From positions 110,507 through 174,506 of the forward strand of contig CAJNDS010000112.1 of NCBI GenBank assembly GCA_905221605.1: 64,000 nt of DNA. The letters run 5' to 3'. A program made the translations under genes and the position numbers. This DNA comes from Symbiodinium natans (lineage: Eukaryota; Sar; Dinophyceae; Suessiales; Symbiodiniaceae). Shown here piece by piece: positions 31,547 through 43,934 of the stretch; the first letter of the stretch is position 1; every line of letters begins with the position of its first letter. The notes beneath the pieces are model-generated. The model saw nothing but the letters and a program-made list of their open reading frames with translations. It did not search any database and had not been told where the DNA came from.

Positions 31547-32423
31547 GGCTCTTCCAGGGCACCGCAATAAGCACGGAGACCCTGAAAGCGACGTCCGCTT
31601 ATCGAAACGCAAGTCGAACAAGGGCTGTTTTGGGAAGGCCTTGACTCCAAGCCCATATATCCGATGAGCCTTGCTGACCTCTATGCCCAAGCCATCCTAC
31701 ATGTCGTACCCCTCATGCTCTACAATCCCATCTAGACTTCTGCTCCCCGGCATCCCATCACCTGCTATGGGCCGCAAGCTGCAAGGCGCTGGGTTGAGCG
31801 ATGACAGCCGACAAATGGTCCGAGGAGCGAGGTCCATGAAAGCTCAAGCCCGCATGGTGCGCGGGCGCGCATGTGCTTGCACGCAATCTATCTCCTACCT
31901 CGACCAGTATCTTCTGTTCCGTCGCTTCAGGTGCTAGACTTAGATGTGATGTTGTGTGCCGGCGCTTCCTTGGATTCATCCCCGAACAAACATCGCGAGG
32001 AAACCCCAAAGCACGCGCCGGGCTGGCAATGAAGTCCAGAACACTGGAGAGGTCCGCTCGCAAGCTTAGAAGCTTCTCGTCCTCCACTCCAAGACCCTAA
32101 CAACAAAAAGCAAACCTCGAGAACACGGAGACTGGACAAGGTTGAGAAGCCAGGGATGGGATCAAGGGCAGGAGCACAAAGCGTTGCAACCCGAACTGAG
32201 CGTTCATGCGGGTTTGGGCTTGGAGCTAAGAGCTGAACACGCGAATGGAGGGTTCGGTTCTGGGAAGAAGTGGAATCATGGATTCGCTGCCGAAGCGGCT
32301 GGACATTTGCACAGGCCTCAATTTCTGAAAACTTTGGAAAGGGTTCCGCCGATCCACAAGCCATGGACGCCGTAACAGCGCGTAATTCTGCAACCTCGAA
32401 CCTCCGATCTCCATAAACCTCAC

Positions 32424-32520
32424 CAGAGTGTCCTGCGCCCGGGCGTCCAGCTTCAGGGCCTCGATCCGCTGCCTCTGCTCCACCAAGACCTCGCAGCTCT
32501 TCGGAAGCCGGAGCCCCGAA
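32424..32520 (-). CDS. Possible coiled-coil exon
   Basis: The frame reads LPKSCEVLVEQRQRIEALKL and DARAQDTL, then a GT donor (CTCTG|GTGAGG). Glu/Gln/Arg/Leu-rich and helical. It is upstream of the MGCG frame on the same strand, but no link is shown. Confidence 0.33.
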
Positions 32521-32669
32521 AAACTCCTAAACCCGCCTGAACCCACAACAGCTCCATGAATAACCCCTCATCGGACTTGGAGGTCGGACTCAAACAGGCA
32601 GAAAGGAGGCGCCTGGTTGGCAAATTTGCCTCCTACCCGCAAGGGCCTTCACAAGCCTCTGCCTTGCTG

Positions 32670-32775
32670 CTGGTTACTAGGAAATGAGGGAAATGAGGGA
32701 CCCTATATAATCTCTTAACAGGTATATATAGGGGGATACAGGGTACCTCACAAACCCTCATTCCCTAATAACCAG
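32670..32775. mobile_element. Inverted-repeat element (family 4), single copy
   Basis: Ends CTGGTTACTAGGAAATGAGG and CCTCATTCCCTAATAACCAG match as inverted repeats at about 18 of 20 positions. The interior contains TATATAGGGGGATACAGGG. 106 bp in all; no confident target duplication. Confidence 0.72.
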
Positions 32776-32882
32776 CTGTTCGGTCCCACGCCTCTTCCGC
32801 CACTTCTTCAGACACGTGGCCTTTGGACCGCCTCCGAAGGGAAGGCGACATGTGGTGATGGAGGTTCAGAATCGCACGCAAC

Positions 32883-34920
32883 CCTGAACCCTAAACCCTA
32901 AACCCTAAACCATAAACCCTAAACCCTAAACCCTAAACTTTCGGGGTTGGAGGCGGTCTGCAAGGCCCGGCTTCAGGAGAAAGCGCGCGTGCTTTTGGAA
33001 ACTTCTTGGGGATCGAAACCCCTCAACGGCAGCAGAACTGCCGGGCCCAGTGCTCCGCTGTGTTAAATTCTGGTTGAGGGTTTAGGGTTTAGGGTTTTAG
33101 GGTTTAGGGTTTAGGGTTCTTCAGGGTTTATAGGGTTGAGGGTTTAGGGTTCTGCAATGTGCGTGGGAGCTTTGCGGGTCAGGGTGTGTGTGGCCTGATG
33201 GCATTGGGGCTCAGAATTGTCCTGCCTCAATGCTTCCAGGTCCACGCTGGTCTCCTCACCAGCTGTACCACCCCGAAAGTTTGTGTGGCTTGGGGCTTCT
33301 CAGCCCAAATCTCCATTGATGCTTTAGGGCATCTCAGCCAGGGGGGGGAGCCAGTTGCGAGAGACATCTGTCCGAGCAGCAGCCGCCCCAATTGCAACGG
33401 CTTAAACTGGTTTTGCATGCTGATGCACACCACCAGTGCTTGATCTCTTGCAGAATTGAAGTGTTCTAAGCTGCTTGGAATTAGGAGCTTGGCTTTTGAA
33501 AGTAGAGGAGGACCACAAAGCCAGAGGACCAAGACCGCAGGACCTCAGCACTCGAGGCCCACAGGAGGGTAGGACCAGCCAGAAGTCCACCACCTGGGAA
33601 ATAAAGCCCCGCCAGACACAGGAAAAGACAGTGCCAAACCTTCAGGGCATCCCCTTCCCCATGTTTGCTGCTCTCCGGGGGACCGTTTGCACCCTGCGCC
33701 CTGCTTGCCTCAGACCCTCCGGAGAACCGTTCAGTCCTTGGCCAGGCACTGGGCCACTTCATGGCTTTGCCGGCGTGACTCGTACCTTCACAAGTTGACA
33801 TGAAAATGAACACCAAATGCTGGAACCCTCTGCGGGGGTTTGCTGTCGCTTTCCCCTGGATAACCCACATGGCTTTCACCGCAACTCGGCAGGGCGTGCA
33901 ATCGCCAGCTTCGTGCAAGGCCATCTTCCGCCCACATGGCCGCCTCGGGCAGTGCTGGCGGCTTCGTGAGGCTTGAGAGAGAAAGTCAGAACGAGCTTAT
34001 ATTCAAAATTCACACTTCTCTAGGCACTCTCCCAACCTCTGAACCTTGGGGAGACGTACCGTAGCGGCCTGAACAATTAGAATGGGGTGTTGCAGGGTAT
34101 TATAGCACGATAATAGAGGTACAAGAAGAGGAATACTATTGGAATCTTTCCGACCCCAAGAGTAGACCTTGTGACTTTGCATAGTCGGGATCTGGCCTGA
34201 AGCAGCTGCTGCTTTGGGTATTTCGTTCACTTAAAGGGCAAATGAATATGTTCATGCGTGTCCTTATACTACTATTAGTTGGCCCTTTAATGATCTCTTC
34301 ATAGAAGTGTTACATTTGGGACGAATTCATTCAGTCCTATCTCTCGAGGAATTCCTTCTAAAGGTGAGCGGAGTGAACAACAATAATAAATTCATAGGCT
34401 TCGTTCTCGTTTATCCCGCGCTCTGTTATTATTGTTATTATCTTATTATGCGCGCGGGAAATGATTGAACGAATGAACTTAATAAACGAACGAATACAAC
34501 TAATGAAAGGGTGTTCGCTTCTCTTCATACTCAGATGCAGGGACACAACCTTCCTCGCGATCACTCCTGTTAATAGGAAGCATGCGGAAGACGCATTCCT
34601 TATAATGCGGCTTTCATGCAGCATAGGTCTAGGGCCTACTTCTTTTTCAATTCAAACCCCCGGCTATCAGACTTCAAGCTTAAGCAGCTTGAACCCCAAA
34701 ACCACTGAACTTTTCACAGCTCCGAAAACTTCCATCTCCCCTAAGCCCTAGACCCTAAACCCCAAACCCTAAACCAAAAAAGAAAAGACTCTAGTCCCGA
34801 AACCCCAAAAGGCCACAGCAGCTTCCAAGGGCTCTGAAGGCTGCCTTGTCACCCTCCCGCCGCAGCTGCGCCGCTGCATCCCGGGCTTGCACCACTCCCA
34901 CCTCATTTTGGGTTGTTGCT
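32883..34920. other. Mostly unrecognised sequence
   Basis: Short telomere-like blocks at 32883-32937, 33077-33150 and 34741-34772. Between them are open frames of up to 147 codons without recognisable motifs and an AT-richer stretch near 34360-34480. Confidence 0.4.
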
Positions 34921-34924
34921 TGCT

Positions 34925-35246
34925 TAGGGTTTGGGGTTTAGGGTTTAGGGTTTAGGGTTTAGGGTTTAGGGTTTAGGGTTTAGGGTTTAGGGCTTAGGGC
35001 TTAGGGCTTAGGGCTTAGGGCTTAGGGCTTAGGGCTTAGGGCTTAGGGCTTAGGGCTTAGGGCTTAGGGCTTAGGGCTTAGGGCTTAGGGCTTAGGGCTT
35101 AGGGCTTAGGGCTTAGGGTTTAGGGTTTAGGGTTTAGGGTTTAGGGTTTAGGGTTTAGGGTTTAGGGTTTAGGGTTTAGGGTTTAGGGTTTAGGGTTTAG
35201 GGTTTAGGGTTTAGGGTTTAGGGTTTAGGGTTTAGGGTTTAGGGTT
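34925..35246 (+). repeat. Three-block telomere-like array (TTTAGGG / CTTAGGG / TTTAGGG)
   Basis: About nine TTTAGGG units, then about 18 uninterrupted GGGCTTA units, then about 18 TTTAGGG units, all in phase. The central variant block is perfectly homogeneous. Confidence 0.97.
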
Positions 35247-35254
35247 TTTTTTCT

Positions 35255-35489
35255 CCCCACCCTGGGTGTGGGGTTGTTAGATTTTAAGCTCAACTCTTCT
35301 CCTCGCCCGGAACTCTTCTCCTCGCCCGGAAGACGTCTCCTATGCAGTGCCCAACCCGCACAGTGTCCCTGGAATGCCCAATTCCAGAGTGTCCCTGGAT
35401 TGCCCAACCCCAGAGTGTCCCTGGAATGCCCAACGCCAGAGTATCTCTGCCCAGACAGGGTGGGGATGTTCGAAGTACATTGTTTTTGA
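35255..35489 (+). mobile_element. Composite element, copy C
   Basis: The left arm has TGTGGGGTTGTTAGATTTTA and AACTCTTCTCCTCGCCCGG, with the latter 19-mer duplicated in tandem. The core has about four GTGTCCCTGGAATGCCCAA units, and the right arm TGGGGATGTTCGAAGTACAT. It inserts directly between a telomere-like array and a poly-G run (35490-35512). Confidence 0.75.
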
Positions 35490-35868
35490 GGGGGGGGGGG
35501 GGGGGGGGGGGGAGGGGGCTTTAGGGTTTTGGGTTTAGGGTTTAGGTGACGGTGCAAGTCCCGTTCGACTATGAGTTGCGCGGCCGCTGCAGAAACTTCT
35601 TAGGGAACCCAGGCTCGAAAGGTGGACTCACATCGGTTGGTTTAGGGTTTACATAGGGCTTTGAACACGTGTGGGTTCAGGGCTTGGACTTGTAGGGTTG
35701 GGATTTCAGCCTTTTCTTTGGGTTGGGGGTCAAGGCAGCTCGGGGTTGGTTCCCAGATATTCGGAAGTCGCATTGGGAGAATCTTCCGAGCTCGAAGCCT
35801 CCAAACAAGGCACTTTGATCCTTCATAGACTGCAGGCGTTTCAAGTTGACAACATGTTTCGGAAAACA

Positions 35869-36118
35869 TACCAAATATATACTAAACATATACCAAATAT
35901 AGACTTAAATATAGACTAAATATATACTAAATATACACTAAATATATACTAAATATGTACTAAATATATACTGAATATATACTAAATATATACTGAATAT
36001 ATACAAGATATATACTGAATATATACAAGATATATACTGAATATATACTAAATATATACTGAATATATACTAAATATATACTGAATATATACTAAATATA
36101 TACTGAATATACACTAAA
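35869..36118 (+). repeat. AT-rich tandem array (TATATACTAAA / TATATACTGAA)
   Basis: About 20 copies of a 12-13 bp unit, AATATATACTRA, with later copies alternating CTAAA and CTGAA. That pattern indicates amplification of a two-unit repeat. Confidence 0.92.
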
Positions 36119-36221
36119 TGCCAGGACTTTGGGATATCCCAGGCGTCCGGGTTGGCTCGCAGGCCTGAAGCTCCTGTGGCTCCGTTCCCAGCGCTGCCAG
36201 CGCCTGCTGCAAGGCCTGGCC

Positions 36222-36403
36222 TGGGGTTTAGGGTTTAGGGTTTAGGGTTTAGGGTTTAGGGTTTAGGGTTTAGGGTTTAGGGGTTTAGGGTTTAGGGTTC
36301 AGGGTTTAGGGTTTAGGGTTTAGGGTTTAGGGTTTAGGGTTTAGGGTTTAGGGTTTAGGGTTTAGGGTTTAGGGTTTAGGGTTTAGGGTTAGGGTTTAGG
36401 GTG
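36222..36403 (+). repeat. Interstitial telomere-like array
   Basis: About 25 TTTAGGG copies with a TTTAGGGG slip and one TTCAGGG. Confidence 0.95.
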
Positions 36404-36609
36404 GAGATGCCATGGCAGGGTGGGGCATGCGACTCTCTCGTGCTATTTCACATGTTTTTGTTCGTTTTCGAAGGCTTCTTTTTTACCGAGGGATTCCTAG
36501 AGGGTGTCCGAGATAGGGTTTTGTCCTACAAGCTTTAGGTCTTGGGACACACCATCGGGCATCCTTCGGTAGAGGGTGTTCCTATGCTTCACAACCTTGT
36601 CTAGAGTCT

Positions 36610-37190
36610 ACAAGCGTCCCAGATGGAGTATGCCTCCAGGTAAGTTTTCGAGAGCCTCTGCGAAACAGCTCGGCAAGGCAACGAGAATATATCTGAGAAC
36701 GAATTTTTGGGTCAGCAGCAGATGCTCCCCGGTCTGAGGCAGAGGGCTGCGAGCTTCGTAGCCGTAGCGTTGAGAGTGCAGAGTTTGGGTCTTTGTGATG
36801 GCGAGCTTGCCTTCCAAGCCTGGGGAGGGGAGAGATCTTTGTAAGGATGCCCACATAGGCCTGGAGCCGGAAACTGCCCCAGCCCGGCTTCCCTAGCCCC
36901 CAGGGCCCCGGACTACGCTCGAAGCGGGCCTCAAGAAACAGAAACTTCCCCACAAAGTGCCCACAGCGCCGGCGTCATGGAGGGAGGCAAGAAGGGCATG
37001 TAGGACTGAAAGTGTGGTTGCTTCAGGGCTGAATTTTGAGAGGATGAGTGCTCTAAACCCTTCCACTCCATCGAACCAACGGGGGGGGGTCGCCCTTTTT
37101 AGGGTGCTTTCAGCTTCGCGCCTCGTAGTCGGAACGGAGCTGATTCACCAAGACCTTATGCAGGAGCACGCGGTCCTTGCGGGCGAAACC
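36610..37190 (-). CDS. Possible multi-exon gene fragment, unknown
   Basis: Three minus-strand frames in order: FARKDRVLLHKVLVNQLRSD (about 37110-37190), KFLFLEARFERSPGPWGLGK ending near a GC donor (36850-36955), and LLLTQKFVLRYILVALPSCF to a TAG stop (36608-36800). All have strong hydrophobic/charged patterning, but phases between them are not established. A good GT donor (CTCCAG|GTAAGT) lies on the opposite strand at 36640, so the strand is uncertain for part of it. Confidence 0.27.
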
Positions 37191-38870
37191 CTGAGTCCTA
37201 CACTGCGCCATCCCGCACCAGGTTTGGGAACGCCTTACAGGGCCTACAAAAAACAAAGTTTATTGGACCCTCAAGGAACATGTCGAAACGCAGAAGGCCT
37301 TTAGCCCCAACTGCAAGTTACAGTACTTGCAAGTTGCAGAACCTGCTCAAGAGAGAAGAATGCGATCGGAAGCCGTACCGGTTCGCAAAAACATTTGTCG
37401 TGCAACACGAACCATCACAGCCACAACTGGTGGCTGGGGTGGGTTCTGATGCAAGACGGTGTGGTTCGCTTCCAACCAAAACCCCTAAGCCCTAACATCC
37501 ACAATCGAAGACCCATGTGCCCCTCGCACCCTTGACCCCGCGTCCTCCAGATCCTCTAAGGAAAGCTCTTGCCTCAGCTGAGATTGCTGGGAAGCTGGGA
37601 CTTATGGGACTTGGCTTGCAGGACTTTGGATTCTAGGGCTTCAGGGGCTTCAAGCCTCAGGGTTCAGAGCATAGGTACCAAAACAAGCCTAAATCCTACA
37701 CGCGAATTTCGTCAAATTTTGCCTTAGCTTACAGCTCAAGCCCGAAGGAACGAACGCAGCGGCCTGAAGATTTTTGGGTTGGGGTTCACGGTCCTGATCT
37801 CAGGGCTGCTGTATTTGTAAGGATGAGAGTTTCGGGCTTTCGGGCTCAGAGTTTTCTGGAGCCCATGTGGCTAAGCTGCTCTTGGGAAGGGATGAACACT
37901 GAGCCCCCCTCTGTGTCCCCATGCCCCCAGCCCCCATATACTCCTGCCAGCCCTAAACCCTAAACCCTAAACCCTAAACCCTATTTTCGAGGTGCTCCGG
38001 TGCAGTGGCCGTCGATTCCGATGCCTTCAGGGCTGCAAGGATGGCCGCTCTTGTGGCTCTCTGGGGGGGAGTTTGGGAGGGTTAGCGAACCACGATTTCC
38101 AAACTCCACCACTACAAGCCCTCAAAAGGGTGACACAGGGTTACCAACCCCGCTGGTGTGGAAGTTTCCTGTTAAGAATCTATATCCCCATAATTCCCCA
38201 GCACAAAACTCATCAAGACCCGGCGAGCCATCTTTTTACAGAACAGGCAAGCCGCAGCCAGAAGTGAGAGACATCAAAAAAGTTCGGCCTCCACACGCAA
38301 AGGTCCCATGGCGGCGTTCAGCCCCGCCAGGATCTGTACCAGAAGAGCTTTTCTGAGAACTTTGGAGGACGTTGCGGATTTTGGGGGCGTTTACACGTAG
38401 GGATGTGCAGGTCTTGACAATAGTGTCTAAGCTTAATTTCATGAAGCAGTTCTGCAGCACAGTCAGACCCTGACGAGCCATGAAGAGACTAGAGAAGCCC
38501 GAACCCTGAAGCCTTGAAGCTTCATTTAGCCCGTGAAGATAAGCACATGTATAGCACGATTTGGAGCGCCCTGAGCCTATAAGATTGATGCCTGTACACT
38601 GCAAGGCGTTGCGGTGCGAAATGCTTGCGCGATGTGTGGACCTTGTCCTTCCCTGAACCTTCAGCCCCGCACCCGAAAACGCCCCCAGGGCCTCCGCGAC
38701 TGCGCCGGGCTCTGCCATCGCCACGTCCTCGCAACCGATCCGCGTCCCGCGTGCTCAGTGCCCTCCCTCCCCTCAAAGGTGAACCTTCCAGACTTTGTGC
38801 TGCTGTTGCGTATGCGGCTTCGCCGAACCCGAGTCCGACCCCGGGAACCCGAAACTACTCCCAAAGAAAA

Positions 38871-38977
38871 AGGGTTTAGGGTTTAGGGTTTAGGGTTGAG
38901 GGCTTAGGGTTTAGGGTTAGGGCTTAGGGTTTAGGGCTTTGAGTTTAGGGCTTAGGGCGTAGGGTTTAGGGTTTAAA
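38871..38977 (+). repeat. Degenerate telomere-like array
   Basis: TTTAGGG mixed with CTTAGGG, TTGAGGG and GTTAGGG. Confidence 0.9.
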
Positions 38978-39317
38978 TGTGTGCAAGAAAAAACGCTCGA
39001 CTCTCCCAACCCAAGGCCTTGTCCGGATCCTCCAGCGGCGGGCTGTCGATGGGAAGCTCCACTTCCTGACGGAGGAGCACTCTTTCGGTCTCCTTGGGGT
39101 TCTTCTTGGGTCTCTCCTTGGGGTTCTTCTTGGGATTCTTCTTGGGGTTCTTCTTGGGCTCTTCTTGGTGTTCTTCTTGGGTTCTTCTGAAAATCTTCCC
39201 TTCACGAAGAGGTGGACAGCACTCCCCACCCCCCTGAAGAGCCTCCAGCGACGCCATCGACCGCTCAAGGCCGCCCACCGCCGACATCATCGCAGCCAGC
39301 GCGGAGGCCACCTTCAC
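38973..39317 (-). CDS. Possible exon with Lys-Asn-Pro tandem repeat
   Basis: A 114-codon frame: MKVASALAAMMSAVGGLERS, then a linker, then tandem KKNP units encoded by a degenerate AAGAAGAACCCC repeat, then LLRQEVELPIDSPPLEDPDK. The repeat keeps frame because its unit is 12 bp. No family is recognised. The ATG is the first in frame but an upstream exon is possible. Confidence 0.35.
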   Translation of the reverse strand: MKVASALAAMMSAVGGLERSMASLEALQGGGECCPPLREGKIFRRTQEEHQEEPKKNPKKNPKKNPKERPKKNPKETERVLLRQEVELPIDSPPLEDPDKALGWESRAFFLAHI

Positions 39318-39392
39318 GGGAGGAGCAAGGCTTTCGCAGCTCCAGGGGGCTGAAAAAGGGCTTAAGTCCTAAGCAGCTCAAGTGGAACTTTG

Positions 39393-39451
39393 GGACCCCT
39401 TTTGGGGGGCCCCCCTTTTGGGGGGCCCCTTTTGGGGGGCCCCTTTTGGGT
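39393..39451 (+). repeat. Short tandem TTTTGGGGGGCCCC repeat
   Basis: Three to four copies of a 14-18 bp self-complementary unit (CCCCTTTTGGGGGG), able to fold on either strand. Confidence 0.85.
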
Positions 39452-39748
39452 GTTCAGAGAGCTTTCCAGCTAGTAGGCGTTCAGGCGGGGTGAGGCTGGA
39501 AGCTTCGATTCAGGGTTGCTAGGTCTTCCAACACGTCCACCCTGTGCTTGGTGGCGTAGAAAGTTGACTTCAAGACGGGCTACAGTAAACTCCACAAAGT
39601 TGAAACATCTGTCTCCCCATACCATACCCCAAAAGGTACACTCAAGGGAAGCCCACCTGCAATCATCCGTAATCCACGTTTCAACTGTCTGGAGTTTACT
39701 GTAAGTGGTCTTCTGTTAAACATCTCAAGGAAGCAGATTAAGGTTCAC

Positions 39749-40300
39749 TTGGTTTCTATACAGATCAATGCAGAAACCAATAAATTTCAGTCAAAAACCT
39801 TGAGCGGCCTGCGAAGGCCCAAAGAAGTGTGCAAGGGGATGTTTGTAGAGGAAACTGGGAGGGATGTGGGGGCAGGCCAAGACAGGGACACAAAAGCGCG
39901 CAATTTCAGGCACATGGACGACAGTAAGTTCGAGGACGTCGTCAGCAGGCAGACCAGTAGAAGATTCGCAAAGACTCAATTCAAGGGACTGCCCAAGGGA
40001 AAGTTCGGTTCGAGGCAGCTTCTAGTGAAGGTTGAAGATCATAAAGGCCAAGAGAAGCTCCACTTGCAGATTGGGTCAAATGCCTGGGCCACAAGTAGAT
40101 GGGAGGTCGAAGAAATATACTACCTTCGTGACATGCCTGGGCGAATTTCGAGGCAGGTTTCAAGAGAAGGCCGCGGACGGGTGAGACTCTCGAGTTTCTT
40201 TGAACATTCTTTCAACCTCTGCATAATCGAACCTTCCCACCTTCCCCAAACAAAATGTGTCTCTCGAACTTACCTCAGCCCTCCCGCGCTGTCGGGGTGA
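39749..40300 (+). CDS. Open frame of 183 codons, unknown
   Basis: Basic, soluble composition with a plausible folded segment (SRQLLVKVEDHKGQEKLHLQ and WEVEEIYYLRDMPGRISRQV). No domain is recognised and no repeat explains its openness. An unsplit frame of this length is slightly unusual here. Confidence 0.27.
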   Translation: MVSIQINAETNKFQSKTLSGLRRPKEVCKGMFVEETGRDVGAGQDRDTKARNFRHMDDSKFEDVVSRQTSRRFAKTQFKGLPKGKFGSRQLLVKVEDHKGQEKLHLQIGSNAWATSRWEVEEIYYLRDMPGRISRQVSREGRGRVRLSSFFEHSFNLCIIEPSHLPQTKCVSRTYLSPPALSG

Positions 40301-40849
40301 AAGCTTTGCAACGGCCTTGCCGGTCTTGACAAGCCAGCAAAAACGCTGTAAATAGCAGCGTTTGTGGCATCTTGCGCCTTGTTCCAGAAACGTCAAACAT
40401 GCAGGATGTCGTATAGAGGAGCAACAACGCGGTAAACACCGGTGTTCTGGACCCCCCACCCCCTTCCCCCCCCCAAAGAAACACGAAAACCGGGTACGGT
40501 TTCACCGCCGCATGCCGAATACCATGGGTTTCCGAAAGCCACGAATGAAAAGTTCAGGCTGTTCAGGGCCTGGCCTGAGCCCGCATGCACATCTTCCGAT
40601 GCCCGCCCCTGAAGCTCAAAAACTCCCAAAAAAAACAAGCACGAAAACGTCAAACCTCAAAACCCACACACATCCCGAAACCCCGTACCCCCCGGAACAA
40701 AAACACGCAAGGCAGGCAAGAAACACTGAACAAGAAGAAGTCCAGGCCTCGCCCGCACCGTCGAGCTGCAGGGCTTCCGAGCCCTACCCATTCGCGCGGG
40801 GCAGTCGGAGGCAGGTATACTGGTAGTGGAGCTTGGGGTCCAGGATGCA

Positions 40850-40993
40850 TTTAGGGTTTAGGGTTTGGGGTTTAGGGTTTAGGGTTTAGGGTCTCGGGTT
40901 TCGGGTTTAGGGTTTAGGGTTTAGGGTTTAGGGTTTAGGGTTTAGGGTTTCGGGTTTACTAAACTCTAAACCCTAAACCCTAAACCCTATACC
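40850..40993. repeat. Inverted pair of telomere-like arrays
   Basis: About 14 TTTAGGG-type units (some TTCGGGG) run directly into CTAAACTCTAAACCC units, a head-to-head junction near 40960. Confidence 0.9.
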
Positions 40994-41370
40994 CAAACCC
41001 CCAGTGGATCTTAGCGCCCGCCTCTGCTGGCAAGCCGCTGTCAGCTTTGGACGACGCCTGGGAATCTCAGAGGCGCCCCCCAGAATTTGTTTGCCTGAAG
41101 TATGCTGCAGGGCTCTGTTGATAAGAGATGTACATGGGCATGGGGAGTCAGGACAGGTAGAGACGGTGGAGAGACTAGAATGGCTCAAATTCAGCACCTG
41201 TCGGCAGGAGTCATTTGCAGAATTCTGGGCTATGCTTAGGAGTCCTTCAAAATTCAGACCTGTGCGTTTCGGATACCTTGCCCTACGCGAAGCTGAAGGA
41301 TCACCTCTATAGGACTGACATGGATGAACCGGAATGGATTGCCAGAGAGAAGCAACCATCTGTGGAAGGA

Positions 41371-41835
41371 TCAGGGTTTTGCAGTTGTGGGGCAAGGTCG
41401 AGGGTATTCGTGGTGGAAATGGTCGAGCAACTGTGCCAAATCCTCCTGCAGCTCTGAGGAACAAGCGCTTGCCTCGTTGCTGCCGGGAGTGTCCTCAGCC
41501 GCGAACACGTTGAACAAAAACTCAAACGATGCTAAGAATGGACTGGCCTGGCTGAACAGCCCTTCGAATCTAGAGCCTTTACCTTTGCAAAGGATCACAG
41601 TGCCCACCTTCGCGACGTCATCTTTGGACGGGCTCGAGGCCTGGCAAGCTGCAAGATTCTCAGCAACTAGATCTGGGATAAACGGTTCCAGGCTCGTGGG
41701 ACTTTGGTCGGGCTTCGGGCATTCCGAACAGACAGGCGTCATGCTCTTGCGAGCCTTTCGTAGGGTTTCTGTCATACAAAGGCAGGACTCGGCGTAAGTT
41801 CCGACCCAAGGACCGCTTTCGTGACTTGATGGCAC
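41371..41835 (-). CDS. Open frame of 154 codons, unknown
   Basis: The frame includes TPVCSECPKPDQSPTSLEPF and ACSSELQEDLAQLLDHFHHE. Acidic, Ser/Pro-rich. A CxxC pair is present but no zinc-finger pattern follows. May be one or more exons. Confidence 0.25.
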   Translation of the reverse strand: MPSSHESGPWVGTYAESCLCMTETLRKARKSMTPVCSECPKPDQSPTSLEPFIPDLVAENLAACQASSPSKDDVAKVGTVILCKGKGSRFEGLFSQASPFLASFEFLFNVFAAEDTPGSNEASACSSELQEDLAQLLDHFHHEYPRPCPTTAKP

Positions 41836-43934
41836 AGTTGAAGCAGTTCGATGGAGCCGCCATCTTTAAACCTTCGCAAGTTCAAACCCGATGCTTGGAT
41901 CTGCCTTGCGAACATGATGAGCACAGCTCCAGATGACAAGCAACACGCACACTCGCAGTCTTGAATGTTAAAGATGCAGTGTCTTGAATGTTAAGATATC
42001 TTTAAAACATCTCGAAGCTGTGTGAGCCTTGGGTTTGCGCTTCACTGCTGTACTCAGCGCATGCCATCAAAATTCGCCTGTCTTTCAAGCATCCTTGGGC
42101 TCACTTTGGCTTCTCCTTGTCTTTGTCCGGATAGAACCGCCCATTTTGGCTTAGGATGGTTCAGGGTCTTAAACTCCGTTCTGAAGTTGTAGCGAGAACC
42201 TGAAACCTCAGCTTGGGTGGTGCTGGTGCAGGTGATGGCGGCGGCTGCGTTTGCAAACTGTGGGTAAGCGTGCCCTTCTTTGAATGTCAATGAATGGTAA
42301 GGCAGACCTAACCTTTGCACAAAGAGAAGGTCCTACGAGTATTTCAGCTCTAGGTTATGCCCGCGACAACCTGGGAACTCCAATCACCTGTAGCTTCACT
42401 GGCCTCCAGCTCCTCAGAAGCCTTCGTGGCAGGTTCACCGGCCGGTGAGGTTCGAACCGCACTTATTCCTGTGGGTGCCCTGAAAACTCCAACCATAGAC
42501 CTGCTGGGGGCTGCAGAGAGGGTTTTGGGAATTGGGATTTGGAGGAAAACCTTACACCCGCGGTATGGCAATTGGAAGACGGTGCACGCCCTACACCCTC
42601 AACCCTAAACCCTAAACCCTAGTACAGAGTCACGCATAAAGCTGACAAAGCCTTGACGCTGGCCTTCCAACTCCTCCCGACTTGGGAGCTTAGCGCTCAA
42701 GCGCGACTACCCTCAAACATCGTCCCAAGCATTGAAACACCCAAACCCTAAACCCTAAACCCTAAACCCAAATCCTAAACCCCTAAAGGGCTGATATCGT
42801 TGAGAACCTTCAGGGCTTGCACCAGTCATCCCTATGGGCCCCTGAGTCCCGGACTTCTGGATGGCGGGCTACTGCTCGCACCTCCCAAGGAACGAGTCTC
42901 GGGCCTCCAAAGCCTTCCCAAAGCCTTTGAACTTGCAACTTTTTGGATTTAGGGTTTAGGGTTTAGGGTTTAGGGTTTAGGGTTTACTGGCACTTAAGAC
43001 TGCGCGACTTTGGCTTCTGGCTTCAGATCGCACAGCGGCTTCTTTCCCGAGGAGTTTGGTACCCGCAAACCGAACCCTCGGTGGGTTGGAACGAAACCCA
43101 AGCCCCGAAAGCACACTCAAGAGCCCAGACAATGCTGCCCAGGAAATTGCTCAGGAAGCGAGCTCTCTTGTTCTCCGAAGCGCTGTTGGATCGCATCTTC
43201 GCAAAGATCGCCCAAACGAGAAATCCAAAGGCACCACTCTCTGATAGGGCACAAGAGCTTTGAGCTTCAACCCTGTGATCCTAAGGCACTAAACTTGCTT
43301 CAATACCATACGCACTGACGGCTCGAAACCCTAAACTCTGAACTCTAGGTGACCTCTCCGAGTTGAAGGGCTTTGGGTAGGGCTTTTTACTATGTTTAGC
43401 CAAGTAGAGCTGATTTTCTGCACGGTTGTTGAGGATGCAGGATCTCGATCTGGGGTGTGACATGTAGAACTGCCTTCTTCGTCCTCGTGCCTCCCGGTCT
43501 ACAGAGTCCTCCTAGGTCCTCTGGCCTCCTTCGTCATGTAGTTTCCTGCGGCAAAAGAGTGGCCCTGCTGTCCAAGGATTTCTCTTGGGGAGGCGCAGCC
43601 TCTCCTCACTGTGATACGATGGCAAGCAAGTGCTCGACAACTTTTTGTACATTGCCTCGGCCGGACAGCTTGCGCAAAACCCCTATTCACGAACTCACTG
43701 CAAGTAGTCCAACTTCCAACCCTGAAGACATAAAGTCTGATCGACATGAAAGGAATCTTCAAGCATCCCTAAACCTCAACTCGACGTGTTGCATGTCGGC
43801 TGGACGATTACACCTCCAAATGGACTTGATGCTGTCTGATAGGGGAGAGAGGTCCCGGAGGACAATGACGCACGCTCTCGGTTTATACAAGGCACGTGGC
43901 AACTGGTGCTATTGAGGTTCGCTGGTCAGTCGCT

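Noticed and set aside
33750-33924. A zinc-finger exon (HEAGDCTPC on the minus strand)
   Set aside because: Only two cysteines and one histidine in a short stretch, with no following pair.
36608-36650. A plus-strand exon ending at CTCCAG|GTAAGT
   Set aside because: The donor is good, but the upstream plus frame is short and featureless, while minus-strand frames here look more protein-like. Left unresolved.
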